64,000 bases of DNA from Branchinecta lynchi (Eukaryota > Arthropoda > Branchiopoda > Anostraca > Branchinectidae). Position numbers and translations under genes: made by a program. The stretch lies in contig JAKZAP010000004.1 of assembly GCA_023053575.1 (NCBI GenBank), positions 372,001 through 436,000 of the forward strand. Reading direction: 5' to 3'. The notes under the pieces were generated by a model. It saw nothing but the letters and a program-made list of their open reading frames with translations, was not told the origin of the DNA and ran no database searches. The stretch's first letter is position 1. Each line of letters begins with the position of its first letter. Positions 21,338-32,289 of the stretch are shown here, one piece after another.

Positions 21338-21585
21338 AGTGATCGCAAACTTTTATGCGCGGGAAGTTCTAACAAATTTAAAAATTATTCTGTATACTCT
21401 GTTTTTTGTGGTAAAACAAATCAGTCAAGCAAATAAATATCACAGCTCAGAAAGTTAAACAATTTTCACGTTCATTGCAAGCCTTCTAAAATTTTTATTC
21501 TCCAAAACTGAAATTCCCTGCTGAGACTATTGAAGCTACCACTACCTACCATGCTCGGGAGATGCTAGGTAAAAGTTATCAGTGG

Positions 21586-21848
21586 TGAAGTGTTTGTACG
21601 TGTTACTCAATTGTCGTGTCACGTATTCCGTAATCTTGTCAGCATCCGCTGGTCACGTGTTTTAGTCCGGTACTTCGTAGTCACGCGGAATAGTTGTGTA
21701 GAAGTGCCTGGGGGGTTGAATCGAGATAGGGGGAATTTCGTTCATTGATTTGTATTTCAGTAGTCATGCAGTCAGAGTCTGAGTCAGATGTTTTGTCATT
21801 ATGAGCGTGAAATAAATAGTTGATTAGATCGACTGGAGAAATATAACA
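21586..21848 (+). repeat. 5' LTR (263 bp)
   Basis: It starts TGAAGTGTTTG and ends GAAATATAACA. Its last 85 bp (21764-21848) equal the right LTR remnant. The start is fixed by the AGTGG target duplication, the end by the match to the right LTR end. Confidence 0.88.
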
Positions 21849-21873
21849 TTGGCGACGAGGATAAAACTAAGAC

Positions 21874-22572
21874 TTGGTGAATATGCCGCCTAAGCTTGAA
21901 CAAGGTTCAGCTGAGCGTAGTTATGGCACGTTTGGAACAGTTCAGGAATACAGTGAAAAAAGCGACTTTGGTGAATACATCGAGCAGCTCGAACAGTATT
22001 TTGTCGCTAGCGACATTGTAAACGAAGACAAGCAACGAGCAATATTGCTTACGTCATGTGGATCACATACGTATTCTCTCATCAAGAACTTGCTGGCACC
22101 TGCCAAACCGAAGGAGAAGAATTTTGCTCAAATTGTGAAGACTGTATCCGATCATCTGTGCCCCAAAAGGATTGTAATAGCAGAACGCTACAGATTTCAC
22201 CAGAGAGCACAGAAGTCTGACGAAAACGTTACGAAGTTCATCGGTGAGCTGAAGCGGTTAGCTGAAACTTGTGACTTTGGTGAATTTCTCGCAGATGCAT
22301 TGCGAGACAGATTTGTTTGTGGGTTATCGTCACAAGCAATGCAACGAAGACTCTTGACTGAGCAAAATCTGACATTAGCAAAAGCTCAGGAAATTGCGAG
22401 TAGTATGGAGATTGCGGATTCGGAGGCTGCGAACATCAAGGATGCAGGCACAGCACGGATTCATAAAATCAAGAATAACTACGCAAATTCCGACGCCTAT
22501 AAGGACTGTTTTCGCTATGGCAAATCAAACCACCAGCCGCAAAAACTGTTTCTACAAAAATGCCAACTGTAA
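21874..22572 (+). pseudogene. gag-like ORF of the LTR retrotransposon
   Basis: About 230 residues of capsid-type sequence, including the FGEYIEQLEQYF and FHQRAQKSDENVTKFIGELK segments typical of Ty3/gypsy Gag (retrotrans_gag). It enters a CCHC nucleic-acid-binding knuckle. The reading frame slips within a five-A run at 22541-22545, so the second knuckle (CKKCDKKGHIAVVC) and everything after lie in the next frame. The protein is therefore broken. Confidence 0.85.
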
Positions 22573-23797
22573 AAAATGTGATAAAAAAGGTCACATTGCT
22601 GTAGTCTGTCGATCTGGCGAGCGACAACGGATACCAACTTACGATGGGAGAGGCACAAAGAAAGAAAAGAAGAAACCAACAGTACATCAAGTAGTTGCCG
22701 CCGAAGAATCCGATTCGGGATGTTCGTACCGTGCAAACTGCGTTACGAACAGTATCAAACCTGCATCCCAGGACTGGAGTGTTTTTCGAGTCGGAGGTGA
22801 AGCCTCCGAAATCGTCGTACCTTTGAAAATCGAAAATCAAGAAGTGATTTTTGAACTAGACACCGGTGCGGCGGTATCACTGATTTCAGAGGATACTTAT
22901 CGTCGTCATTTCAGCGACGTTCAGCTAGTGTCATCTAGCCGTAAACTGATGGCTTATGGTGGCCACAAAATTGATATTTTGGGCGAAGCAAATGTGAAAG
23001 TCGACTACAAGTCCCAGTCGAAGCGACTGCCGATCATTGTTGCCGCCTGATGTGGACCGTCACTGATGGGTCATGATTGGTTGCAAGAAATAAAATTGGA
23101 CTGGACAGTGATCAAATCCCTGAAACAAAAGAAAGCGGGGAATTTTCGGGAAGAAATCATCAGTGAATTCAGTGAGTTATTTCAAGAAGGGCTAGGAAAA
23201 GTGAAAGGCGTCAAAGCGCACATTAATTTGAAGCCCGATGCAAAGCCCAAATTTTATAAGCCGCGAGTTGTGCCATTGGCGATGCGCGATAAAGTGGATC
23301 AAGAACTCGACCGTCTCCTCGAAATGGGGGTGATCGAAAAAGTGGAGTTCAGTGATTGGGCTACACCGATAGTGGCGATAAATAAGCCAAATGGTGGTGT
23401 CCGTATATGCGGCGACTTTAAAGTCACGGTAAATCAGTGCTTGAATCCCAAAGAGTATCCTATGCCGACGGCAGAAGAAGTGTTTGCCACGTTGCAAGGT
23501 GGACAAAAGTTCACAAAATTGGATTTGACAGGAGCCTACTTGCAAATCGAATTGGACGAGGATTCAAAGGAACCGGTAACTATAAATATGCATCGTGGTT
23601 TGTTCCGTTTTACGCGATTGCCGTTCAGTATTGCTGACGCTGGTTCTGTATTCCAAGAGTGTATGGACAAGATATTGACCGGTTTACCCGCCGCGTATAT
23701 TCTCGATGACGTTATCATAACGGGTCCGAACGACGACGCGCATCTTGCGAATTTGCGATCAGTTTGGGAAAATTGCGGAATTACGATATTCGGTTGA
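22550..23797 (+). pseudogene. pol-like ORF: retropepsin and partial reverse transcriptase
   Basis: Order: CCHC knuckle, retropepsin with FELDTGAAVSLIS, an in-frame TGA at 23048-23050, then a GHDWL linker and reverse transcriptase (FTKLDLTGAYLQIEL; catalytic box read as YILDD). A further frame slip near 23765 ends this frame at 23797. The next 270 bases still resemble the RT thumb (FLGIINYYRKFIP) before the deletion joint. One residue separates Tyr and the Asp pair differently from the usual YxDD spacing, which may be a further lesion. Confidence 0.85.
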
Positions 23798-24096
23798 ATC
23801 TTGAAAAATGCGTATTTTTTGCGGAAAGTGTATAGTTTTTCGGTTTTGTAGTTAGTTCGAAAGGTATTCGAAAGGCCAAGTCCGAAAAAGGTTGATGCTA
23901 TCGCGAACATGCCTAGGCCTAGGAATCGCGATGAGTTACTGTCATTTTTGGGGATAATTAATTACTATAGGAAATTCATCCCAGATATGTCTTCACTAAG
24001 CCATCCGTTGAATGCGTTGATGAAAAGGGTGAATGTCTGGAATTGGTCGGATGAATGTGAACGCGCATTTTCCAGACTGAAATGAAAGAAAGAACT

Positions 24097-24181
24097 TCAT
24101 GCAGTCAGAGTCTGAGTCAGATGTTTTGTCATTATGAGCGTGAAATAAATAGTTGATTAGATCGACTGGAGAAATATAACA
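24097..24181 (+). repeat. 3' LTR remnant (85 bp)
   Basis: TCATGCAGTCAGAGTCTGAG to ATAACA, apparently identical to 21764-21848. The first 178 bp of the LTR are missing. Confidence 0.9.
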
Positions 24182-24297
24182 AGTGGTAAGTCAGAGTTAC
24201 AGTAAATGTCGCACGTCGTGACCAAGAGGGTAGCTTTAGTAATACTCGATGGAAGGTTGGAACGCAACCTCCATGTCCACAGTCGGCAGGAACCTAC

Positions 24298-24557
24298 CTC
24301 TCCTGTTGCTCCCCCTGCTGGAATTCTGTCGGCGCCAGACTCAAGAAGTGCCGCAACTTCTGCCACAGCAAGGGCACAACTGGCTCAGTTTCGACCGGCA
24401 CGTGATGTAACCTTGCTAGTTGAGAAGCAATGAGAGGGTAGACTAGATTATCTCTGACTAGTTGTCCGTCAACTGTCCGTCCGTTGACGTACTCGTACGC
24501 CAGTCCATTTTTGAATGTCGCGTAAAGCCGTGCTCCACATCCAGCTTTATGTAATGT
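24298..24557 (-). CDS. ETNK: ETNK exon 3
   Basis: Acceptor ATTTTTAG, donor GTAGGTTCC. It reads TLHKAGCGARLYATFKNGLA, then YEYVNGRTVD, then LIASQLARLHHVPVETE and LLWQKLRHFLSLAPTEF. The segment covers the hinge and the linker helices of the kinase fold (residues 87-173). It begins in phase 0 after exon 2 and ends in phase 2. The LTR element lies 111 bp beyond its donor. Confidence 0.93.
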
Positions 24558-24739
24558 CTAAAAATAAATAACAGTATATCATAGATATACTCCGCAAAAT
24601 ACTGCCAACAGACCCCATAACAAGGCTATAACACTATAGTGACACCGCAGATTATCCCCAAGAATGACCAGAAATTCAAACAGAGATACTACTAAGCAAA
24701 TCTAGAAGCTCATTAAAGTCATCATTTCAGCATCACAAA

Positions 24740-25053
24740 GAGCGTGTTCGACCCTACTTACCGTAGTTACTACGCACGAGGTCACACATTCTGGCTTTTT
24801 GCCGTCAAGGCTGGACGATTATTCTATTTTCAAGCAGAATATCTAGCAGGATTCTGCCACAGGCAAATCCGACCAATTACGTTACAGAGATGCGGAGTTA
24901 CCACGCTTACTACGCTCCCGAGCATGGTAAGCAAATAGTTACCATTAGTTACTATTTCGAGAAGGTTTGAACGGTCAGCGTAGTAACTTTTCGTGAGGTT
25001 GGAACGGAAATAGCAACTAATAACTACTATTGTTGGAAGGGTGGAACATGCTC
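24740..25053 (-). mobile_element. GAGCGTGTTCC MITE, copy 3 (TSD AAA)
   Basis: GAGCGTGTTCG and GGAACATGCTC ends bound 314 bp with AAA on both sides (24737-24739, 25054-25056). Same orientation as copy 2. Confidence 0.85.
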
Positions 25054-25910
25054 AAAGTATCCAAAAATACATCGTTTTATCTTGTTTGTGTACATGCTCC
25101 TGAATGCAAGTCTTTAACTTAAATCCAATTTAGAGCCACATCCCTGGATGCTAGACTGGGATTTTTTTTATTTTATTTTTGTGCAAAAATTGAATGATTG
25201 TGGGGATATCAGTATTAGGGGTCGGCACCGTTTCTGTTTCTGTTTCTGTTTGTTTTTTTACTACCGTTTTCTGTTCTGTTTTTTTTTTTTTTAAATAACA
25301 GAAAAACAGAAAACAGGTAGCCATTTTTTTTTTTATGCCGTTTCTGTTTCTGTTCCGTTTTTTATATGACCGTTTTAGCCGTTTCTGTTTTTATTGTACC
25401 TGTTTTTTCCAAATTTCCGTTTTTTGTTCCGACTTATACGCGTGGCGTCCTGGCATAATCTAGCGGGTTTTATTCTCCCGGCGGATTATGCCATCTACCG
25501 ATATTTTCCGCTTTTCGGAAGGAAAGATTTTTTAGTCAGAATAGAGAGATTGCACCCTACCCGACGAAACGGATATTTTTACACCATCATTAAAGGAAGC
25601 ATATAACAACAAAATTAACATTAGGAGGTATAGGACTTTCGACTTACAGACTAAATTATCGGCCTTTGATAACCATTCTGAGCTGGTTAATTGCTGAAAA
25701 CGTTAATCTTGCTATTTCTTGTTGGTATAATAATACTTTTGCTGGAAACGTTATATCTGGCTAATTCTTTTTGGTATAATGACACTTTCACGAAACGGAG
25801 TCTCGCATCCCAATCATCCCATTGGTCGGTTAAGACACATTTTTGAAATCCAACCAATAGGAAGCACGAATCGTTTTGTACTGAAAGCTTGAAGCCTTCA
25901 AGCTCCCATT

Positions 25911-26128
25911 TCTGATGAGACATTTCTACAAAGCTGTAATTATACAACTAAGAAAGAGCCACCGAACTTTTCCAATGTTCAAAAGGTTTTTTTCACTTTT
26001 TGGTAAAGATGTGCACAAATGTCTCTGATGAGACATTTCTACAAAGCTGTAATTATACAACTAAGAAAGAACCACCGAACTTTTCCAATGTTCAAAAGTT
26101 TTTTTTCCACTTTTCGGTAAAGATGTGC
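25911..26128 (+). repeat. tandem duplication, unit about 110 bp
   Basis: TCTGATGAGACATTTCTACA through CCGAACTTTTCCAATGTTC to GGTAAAGATGTGCA occurs twice in direct succession with few differences. Confidence 0.85.
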
Positions 26129-26164
26129 AGGGTGCTAGGAATTAATTTTTAAGCAAAACCGTTG

Positions 26165-27275
26165 TGGCGCAAATGATCATGGACCCTCCGGGGATCATGA
26201 AATGTAAAGTTTGTCAAAAGTAATTTTTCACTTTGCTGTTAAGGTGCGCACTTCAAGTGAGCTGACAGTTCACTCTGTATTTCAAGGGATGGTCGGATCT
26301 GGAAAGTGACAATTTGTGAACCAGGTCTTATCGAGACTCTAATGTTCCAGCCAAGTTTCGTCCTTCTAGCACACCTGGAAGTACCTTAACTCGCGATCAC
26401 CGGAATTCCGGACCCCTCCAACCTCCCCCACAGTGCACTAATCCGGTCCGTTCTGTCTCGGGTGTACCTAGTTCTTCTGCTTGTTCTTCCCACCAAGTTT
26501 CCTCCAGATCAGTCCACTCTAAGCGTGGCTCAAGATTTCCAGTACTCCCGTCCCCCCCCCCCCACATTCACGGGATCTGGTCTGTACTTAAATGGGACAT
26601 CCGAGAAACAAAGTCTATCCAAATATCAAGGTTCATTAAGATCAGATCACCCGTTCGAAAGTTACAACACCTCAAGATTCCGGATTCCTCTTCCCTGCAC
26701 TCCCCCACGATGCCCGGATCGGGGAACTGACTATTTCCAAGTTAACTGGGTCGGGTCTTTGATTCCTGCCAAGTTTTATCGTCCTAGCCCACCTAGGAGT
26801 ACCTTAACTCCGGATCACCGGAATTCCGGAACCCCCTCCAACTTCCCCCAAAGTGCCCAAATCCGTTCCAGTTCTGTCTATGATGTACCAAAGGCTTGTG
26901 CTTGTTCTTCCCACCAAGTTTAGTCGTAATCGCTCAGTTTTAAGCATGTCACAAGATTTCCGCCCCCCCCCCACATTAATCGTATCCCAACCGGACTTGA
27001 AATGGACATCTGATACACGAGATCGTTCGAAATATCAAGTTTCATTAAGATCCGACCACCTGTTCCAAAGTTATACATACGTCAATATTTCGGATTCTCC
27101 CTCACACCACTCCCCCACGGTGGTGGGATCGTCGAAGTGACTACTTCCAAGTTAGTTTGGTCAGATCTCTGATATGCCTGCCAAGTTTCTTCGTCCTAGC
27201 ACACATGGAAGTACACTAACTCGGGAACAGTGGACCGACCGACCGAAAAGTGATCGGTATATGGCACTTGAATGA
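26165..27275 (-). repeat. G-rich higher-order satellite element, copy 2 (inverse)
   Basis: Inverse of 14708-15850: C-rich blocks replace G-rich ones, CCAAGTTTCATTAAGATC and CACCAAGTTT blocks recur, and it ends CCGAAAAGTGATCGGTATAT. Three subunit types are again interleaved. Open frames are artefacts of the repeat. Confidence 0.7.
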
Positions 27276-27277
27276 AG

Positions 27278-27524
27278 CCCATGCAAAACGCTGGGGCATG
27301 CTGACAGGGGTGACCATGGTTCTCACACGTAATTGTACCCCTTATTCAGCATAGAGGTATCAGTATACAGTTCTTTGGGAACTAAAACAATTTGGTATTA
27401 ATTTTTGACCTTAAAATATTTTGCTTTTAAAAGGTTCCTGGTACCTTTCTGGGGAAAAAGGGGTACACATACGTATGACTTCCATACTCACCCCTGCCAG
27501 CATACCCCAGCATTTGGGCATGGG
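27278..27524. repeat. 247-bp inverted-repeat element with GCTGGGGCATGCTG ends
   Basis: CCCATGCAAAACGCTGGGGC at the left is answered at the right by the complement of CCCATGCCCAAATGCTGGGG. Pairing continues over ATGCTGRCAGGGGTGA. It sits between the satellite copy and the right end of the hAT-like element. Confidence 0.7.
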
Positions 27525-28202
27525 TATAAATAAAGGGCTTAGTTTACTAGACAGATGCAGAGTCCTTTTTTTTCACCTTACACAATTATACTCGACCTTC
27601 TCTCACAACGTCACGCTGTCCCCTCCTCACGCTAGTCACTTTCCAACAGCCGCCTTACCGTTCCAAATGGTCGCCTTACTGTTATCTTATAAACCCTAAG
27701 AAGTAGGGAAAAAAAACCCAGAAATACCTGTTAAAATGGCGTTTTTTTTTTGTAAAAACGGTCCGTTTCTCAGAAACGGTTTTCCGTTTTTTTTAAATCA
27801 CCGTTTCTGTTTCTGTTCCGTTTTTTATTTGCCGTTTTTTACCGTTTCTGTTTTAGCCAAAAACAGAAACGGTGCCGACCCCTAATCCGTATGTACCTGG
27901 CCGTGCATTTTGAGGAGGAAACGGCAGAAGACACGTATTCAATTGATCTTTTCTGCTTAAATGTTTGAAGAGAGACGTTTATTTGGTTACTTGTTCGGTA
28001 TTCACCCATTTGTCGCGGGCAATGGAGCTCATAGGGGTTGTTGTTTATTTTGTTCATTCTCGTGTGCATTTAATAAAACAAACCGCGAACTCGCCTACAA
28101 ACCACGTCAAACTCCAGGATCATGAAAGATGACCCGGGCATTCCCTGTGGTAAATAACAAGTGTAAAGGCTAGTTGCGCTAATTACCGCTAGGCAACATT
28201 AA

Positions 28203-28580
28203 AGGACCCCTCGCACTACATACTCTTCAACTTACAGTATTTTACTATATTTGAATACTTTAAAACTAGGCTGTGCTTTCAACAAATAACCCACGGGTTT
28301 GACTGTTTTAAGCACTTTCCCTGACCCGTTGACTTATACCGAAAACACGGAAACAATTTACATAACTGATCTTTCTGATGGAAAAAGTTCTCGCAGACAA
28401 CCGTCGACAGTGTGATCCACATCGAAGGTAGCAAAACACGGCAAGTGAGCACATCCGCCTGGTTTTGTTAGAGGGGTTGTACCGTACGGAATTGGGCTCT
28501 TCGGGTTTAGAAATATATGGAGTGATTACGGAAGTAGGTTGCGTCTGGGTTGCGTTAGTATTAGAGGTAAGACAGGTCCT
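28203..28580 (+). mobile_element. TTAA-flanked AGGACC-family element
   Basis: TTAA (28199-28202) precedes AGGACCCCTCGCACTAC. The right end ACAGGTCCT is followed by CTAA, one change from TTAA. Internal landmarks GCTGTGCTTTCAA, GACAACCGTCGACAGTGTGA and GATTACGGAAGTAGGTTGCG are shared with all other copies. This is one of the most complete copies. Confidence 0.7.
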
Positions 28581-28584
28581 CTAA

Positions 28585-29415
28585 AGATTTACTGAAGAGC
28601 CTTCTTCAGCTATTCTTACTGGCACCCCCTTGCCTCATAAAGTCAAGTACACAATTTATCAGGAACAACCTCCACCCATAGTAGCCGCATTTGCCACTCG
28701 GAAACCAGGTGTCGCTGCGCGGCCTTCCTGAAAGAGGCGTTGTTTCACTGAAGCTTAAGGGGGGGGGGGGGGCTTAAATAGTGGAAACCGAAAATACCTA
28801 AGTGATTAACAACATATGGGCGAAAAGTACATAATAATCACAAAGATTGATACAAAAAAAAAACATAATTTTCTGTAAAGCATATATACACATTCGGTTT
28901 CAATCTGTTTTTTCATGCATAGCTTTGGGGCCCCTTGGGAAGCAAGGAGGCGGCTGCCACCCCCCCCCCCTAAATGATGCCCTTGTTTCCTCCTTGAAAG
29001 GATAGGACCTTATCCCATAGCACACCTGGGAGTACCAAGCATCTGATCCGGTAAAAGTCAATAAAGCACTTCGTCAAGTTGTAGAGTTGTCTTAAAGTTC
29101 AAGTTTTGTTTATTTCAAACTAAATTCAACATAAAGAGCCAATTTGGCAGAGAGAAGGCTCGAGGCCAAATGGCGGACATTTCCTTCTACTACAAACTAT
29201 AAGAACATCAACTCACAAGTTATAAATAAACCATATCCAGTTTCCAGATTCAAACGACCAAGATGAGTTGGGATTAACCACGACAAACAAAAAATAGATA
29301 GATTACCTTTAATTTAATATTTTATTGTTATTTATTTTTCTTTAAATGTTTTCAATGAGCATTGATTTAACTTTATTTTTGAGACTATTTACAGAAAGTG
29401 CAAGTTTACCTTGTC
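28585..29415. other. unassigned intron sequence with poly-G and poly-C tracts
   Basis: G run near 28759 and C run near 28962. The CTTAAGGGGG...CCCCCTAAATG arrangement between them could be an old poly-G MITE. No gene seen. Confidence 0.35.
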
Positions 29416-29420
29416 TCCTA

Positions 29421-29724
29421 GAGCGTGTTCCACGCTTCTACAAATAGTAACTATTAGTTACTATTTCCGTTCCAACCTCACCAAAAGTTACTACGCTTAC
29501 CGTCCAACCTTATCGAACTAGTTACTAATAGTAACTATTTGCTTACCACGCTCGGGAGCGTAGTAAGCGTGGTAACTACGGATCTCTGTAACGTGATTGG
29601 TCGGGTTCGCCAGTGGCATGATATTCTGCTGGAAAATAGAAAAGTCGTTCCAGCCTTGACGGCAAAAAGCCAGAATTCGTGACGTCACGCGTAGTAACTA
29701 CGGCAAGTAGGACGGAACACGCTC
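29421..29724 (+). mobile_element. GAGCGTGTTCC MITE, copy 4 (TSD CTA)
   Basis: GAGCGTGTTCCACGC and GGAACACGCTC ends over 304 bp, with CTA at 29418-29420 and 29725-29727. Confidence 0.88.
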
Positions 29725-29894
29725 CTAGTATATCCGGTACGGAAAAACGATCTTTTTCTTCCAACTGTATTATGGGACCGTTTCCCAACTGTAAACAACT
29801 GCTTTCAATTGTAAACAACTGTTTTCAATCGTAAACAACTTTTTTCAATTGTAAACAACTGTTTTTTATAAGTAGTGAACTGATAGACAAAAAT

Positions 29895-29960
29895 GCTCCT
29901 CAGCCGGGATTTGAACCTGCTTACAAGGCAGTCGCTCTACCAACTGAGCTACCGAGGGGC
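29895..29960 (-). tRNA. tRNA-Thr(UGU)-like sequence, copy 1, shortened
   Basis: The minus strand shows TAGCTCAGTTGGTAGAGCG (D arm and A box), CTGCCTTGTAAGCAG (anticodon arm, anticodon TGT) and GGTTCAAATCCCGG (T arm and B box). About 10 nt are missing between anticodon and T arms compared with copies 2 and 3, so it cannot fold normally. Confidence 0.5.
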
Positions 29961-30316
29961 TTGCGAACAGAGTTCGCAAACCACCACAACAGTCTGGTAG
30001 AAACCGGACATAGGAACAGTGATCCCACCTGAAGGCAAATTCATCTAGCTAGTTCACATCCCCATGTCACGGAAATTAATACATAGATGGCACTTTTTTT
30101 ACACAAGGGACTTTTACCGTGACCAGTAAACCATAATCAATTCTTGAATATAATTTTGAAGTCTAGGACTCCATTGTCGGAGCCGCGTAGACATACCAGG
30201 ACATGCAAGACGGGGTCTCATGGTGAAAACCGGTTAAAACCACAAATATAATTTTAATGGGGAAGACGCCCTTGAGATGCAAACATTTTATAAGTAGTGA
30301 ACTGATGAACAAAAAT

Positions 30317-30392
30317 GCTCCTCAGCCGGGATTTGACCCCAGGGCCCTCTGCTTACAAGGCAGTCGTTCTACCAACTGAGCTAACGAGGGGC
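30317..30392 (-). tRNA. tRNA-Thr(UGU)-like sequence, copy 2
   Basis: Same core with a full variable region. The D arm has AGAACG instead of AGAGCG and the T loop starts GTCAAAT rather than TTCAAAT, both damaging. Likely a pseudogene within the array. Confidence 0.5.
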
Positions 30393-30763
30393 TTGCGAAC
30401 AGAGTCCCCATAGAACAGAGTTCGCAAACCACTACAATAGTCTGGTAGAAGCCGGCCGTAGGAACAGTGATCCCGCCCGAAGGCAAATTCATCTAGCCAG
30501 TTCACATCCCCATGTCACCGACATTAATACATAGATGGCACTTTTTTACACAAGGGACTTGTACCTTGACCAGTAAACCATAATCAATTTTCGAATATAA
30601 TTTAGAAGTCCAGGACTCCTTTATCGAAGCCACATAGACATACCAGGACCCACAAGACGGGGTCTCATGGTGGAAACCAATTAAAACCAAATATATAATT
30701 TTAATGGAGAAGACGCCCTTGAGATGCAAACATTTTATAAGTAGTGAACTGATAGACAAAAAT

Positions 30764-30839
30764 GCTCCTACGCCGGGATTTGAACCCAGAACCCTCTGCT
30801 TACAAGGCAGTTGCTCTACCAACTGAGCTACTGAGGGGC
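30764..30839 (-). tRNA. tRNA-Thr(UGU)-like sequence, copy 3
   Basis: A and B boxes (TAGCTCAGTTGG, GGTTCAAATCC) and the TGT anticodon loop are intact. The acceptor stem has two mismatches on its 3' side (CGTAGGA where the others have CTGAGGA). It is the best candidate for transcription by RNA polymerase III, but is probably not a working tRNA. Confidence 0.5.
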
Positions 30840-31619
30840 TGGCGAACTTCGCAAACCACTACAATAGTCTGGTAGAAGCCGGCCATAGGAGCAGTGATCC
30901 CGCCCGAAGGCAAATTCATCTAACTAGTTCACATCCCCATGTCACGGAAATTAATACACAGATACTTTTTTAAACAAGGGACTTGTACTGTGACCAATAA
31001 ACCATAATCAATTTTCGAATATAATTTAGCAGTCTAGGACCAGTGAACAGTGATCCCGCCCGAAGGCAAATTCATCTACTTTTTTTGTGTTAGAGTGAGT
31101 ATGATTGTCCATGGAAATTAGGGACTCCAACTCAGGAAATAGTTCTTCGGAAGGAACATTATTGTCTGTTTAAGTACGCTAAGGAATATATATTTTGAGA
31201 AGAAAATGAAAAATCCGAACGTGGAGGGGGACGAACGGATTCAGGCATAGATGAAACTGTGCATGCATTTACTAAACTACGGTCGCTGGAGACATCGCAC
31301 GGTAGTTTAAAAACGGGTTGCTTGCTTGGATTTGCCTGTGACCTGTCAGGTCAGGCAAAGGCGGGAAATGAGAAACAGGCACAGGAGGAGGCGGTATCGG
31401 ATACTAGTGAGTAAAAAGGGTGGTGGTCTAAGAACGTCAATGATAAGTAAGAGAACCTCCGAGGGGTTCAGAAGCGTCGAACATGTGTTTGATACCCGAG
31501 GTGCTCCGGAATGTTCTGTCAATTTCAGATTTCGCGGTAAAAACTAAATGCAGTTGTCGCATCCAAAACAAAGAACACTGGAAGCAACCTTGCAGACTGA
31601 AACATGATCAAATTTACGT

Positions 31620-31735
31620 ATGTCTTATATTTGGTACGCCGACGACGTCCTGCTTGTTAACCAGACTCGTCGCGGCTTGCAGGCTAACCTTAAAATATTG
31701 ACCACTACCTTAAGTCACAAAGGCTTATATGTCTA
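31620..31735 (+). pseudogene. LINE reverse-transcriptase fragment (YADD box)
   Basis: The frame reads WYADDVLLVNQTRRGLQANL then KILTTTLSHKGLYV and a stop, matching RT motifs C and D (compare YADDILLVSRTKSTL in the LINE at 50.7-52.1 kb). About 35 residues survive. It lies in ETNK intron 2. Confidence 0.7.
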
Positions 31736-31954
31736 AATGCGTCAAAAGTATATACATTGATATGCTGCTTTTTTCCATCAAGGCCTACAGCATCCTGTGG
31801 TTTTGCACACCCTTGTTGTGTTGTTGTTGTTTGAAGGTTGACGTCACGTGGGCTTCAGCCCATACACGCTCGTGCCACTCGGTTTTGTGAAATTTTAAAT
31901 TTCCTTCAATACTTTCAATACTTCAATGCCTTTAGGCTTCGTCACACACCCTTA

Positions 31955-32100
31955 CTGTTACCTTCCCTACAATTCAGGTACCCACTGAAGCTGGGTGGAC
32001 TTTGGCTTGTTTTACAGGGTCCGCAAGTCCGCCACTGACCGCCGTCTCAAACCAAACTGTCGGCAATACCGAGACTCAGAACAGCGAGTTCGTTCCGCTA
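31955..32100 (-). repeat. SINE central-domain fragment
   Basis: CAGGTACCCACTGAAGCTGG, GTGGACTTTGGCTTG and TCTCAAACCAAACTGTCGGC match the middle of the SINE at 9072-9508. The tRNA head is missing. It ends 190 bp before ETNK exon 2 in plus coordinates. Confidence 0.65.
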
Positions 32101-32289
32101 TCCGTTTGATCAGGAAAGAAATAAGTTGCTAAGGTTAACTGATGGGACCCTTTGGTCCCTTTATCTGATTATAAGCGGTCTTTCTTGTAACTCAAGTAAG
32201 TTTAGGTTCTTCCCTGGAACCCAGAAGAGGCTCCTGCTTATTAGCAGTGGTCTCTTTGTTCTCGGAATTGACAGTGCACCATTACTTAC

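Larger units (their letters stand above)
21586..24181 (+). mobile_element. Ty3/gypsy-like LTR retrotransposon, internally deleted, TSD AGTGG
   Basis: A TG...CA LTR begins at 21586 after AGTGG (21581-21585), and the right LTR ends in ATAACA at 24181 before AGTGG (24182-24186). A primer-binding-site-like TGGCGACGAGGAT follows the left LTR. Gag, retropepsin and the reverse-transcriptase front half are present. RNase H, integrase and the first part of the 3' LTR are absent, with pol sequence joining LTR sequence at about 24096/24097. The 85 bp shared by both LTRs look identical, so the copy is young. It sits antisense in ETNK intron 3, 111 bp from the exon 3 donor. Confidence 0.9.
25216..27884. 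mobile_element. hAT-like element with TAGGGGTCGGCACC ends and 8-bp TSD
   Basis: The left end TAGGGGTCGGCACCGTTTCT is matched by the inverse right end. Flanking octamers are ATCAGTAT (25208-25215) and ATCCGTAT (27885-27892), seven of eight alike. YAGGGGTCGGCA ends with 8-bp duplications are characteristic of hAT transposons. Subterminal CCGTTTCTGTTT units recur on both sides. The interior holds a G-rich satellite element (26165-27275) and other repeats, and no transposase. Confidence 0.75.
29866..31080 (-). repeat. tandem array of about 430-bp units, three carrying a tRNA-Thr-like core
   Basis: The unit runs ATAAGTAGTGAACTGATRG..., tRNA-like core, GTTCGCAAACCAC..., AGTTCACATCCCCATGTCAC..., AAACCATAATCAATT..., GACGGGGTCTCATGGTG... 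and repeats at about 29866, 30291 and 30735, with a fourth partial unit to 31080. Tandem arrangement of whole units differs from ordinary SINE scattering. A single dispersed unit lies at 10160-10375. Confidence 0.8.

Noticed and set aside
29895..30839. Three working tRNA-Thr genes
   Set aside because: Copy 1 lacks about 10 nt, copy 2 has D- and T-arm changes, copy 3 has acceptor mismatches, and all sit in a repeat unit; kept as tRNA-like only.
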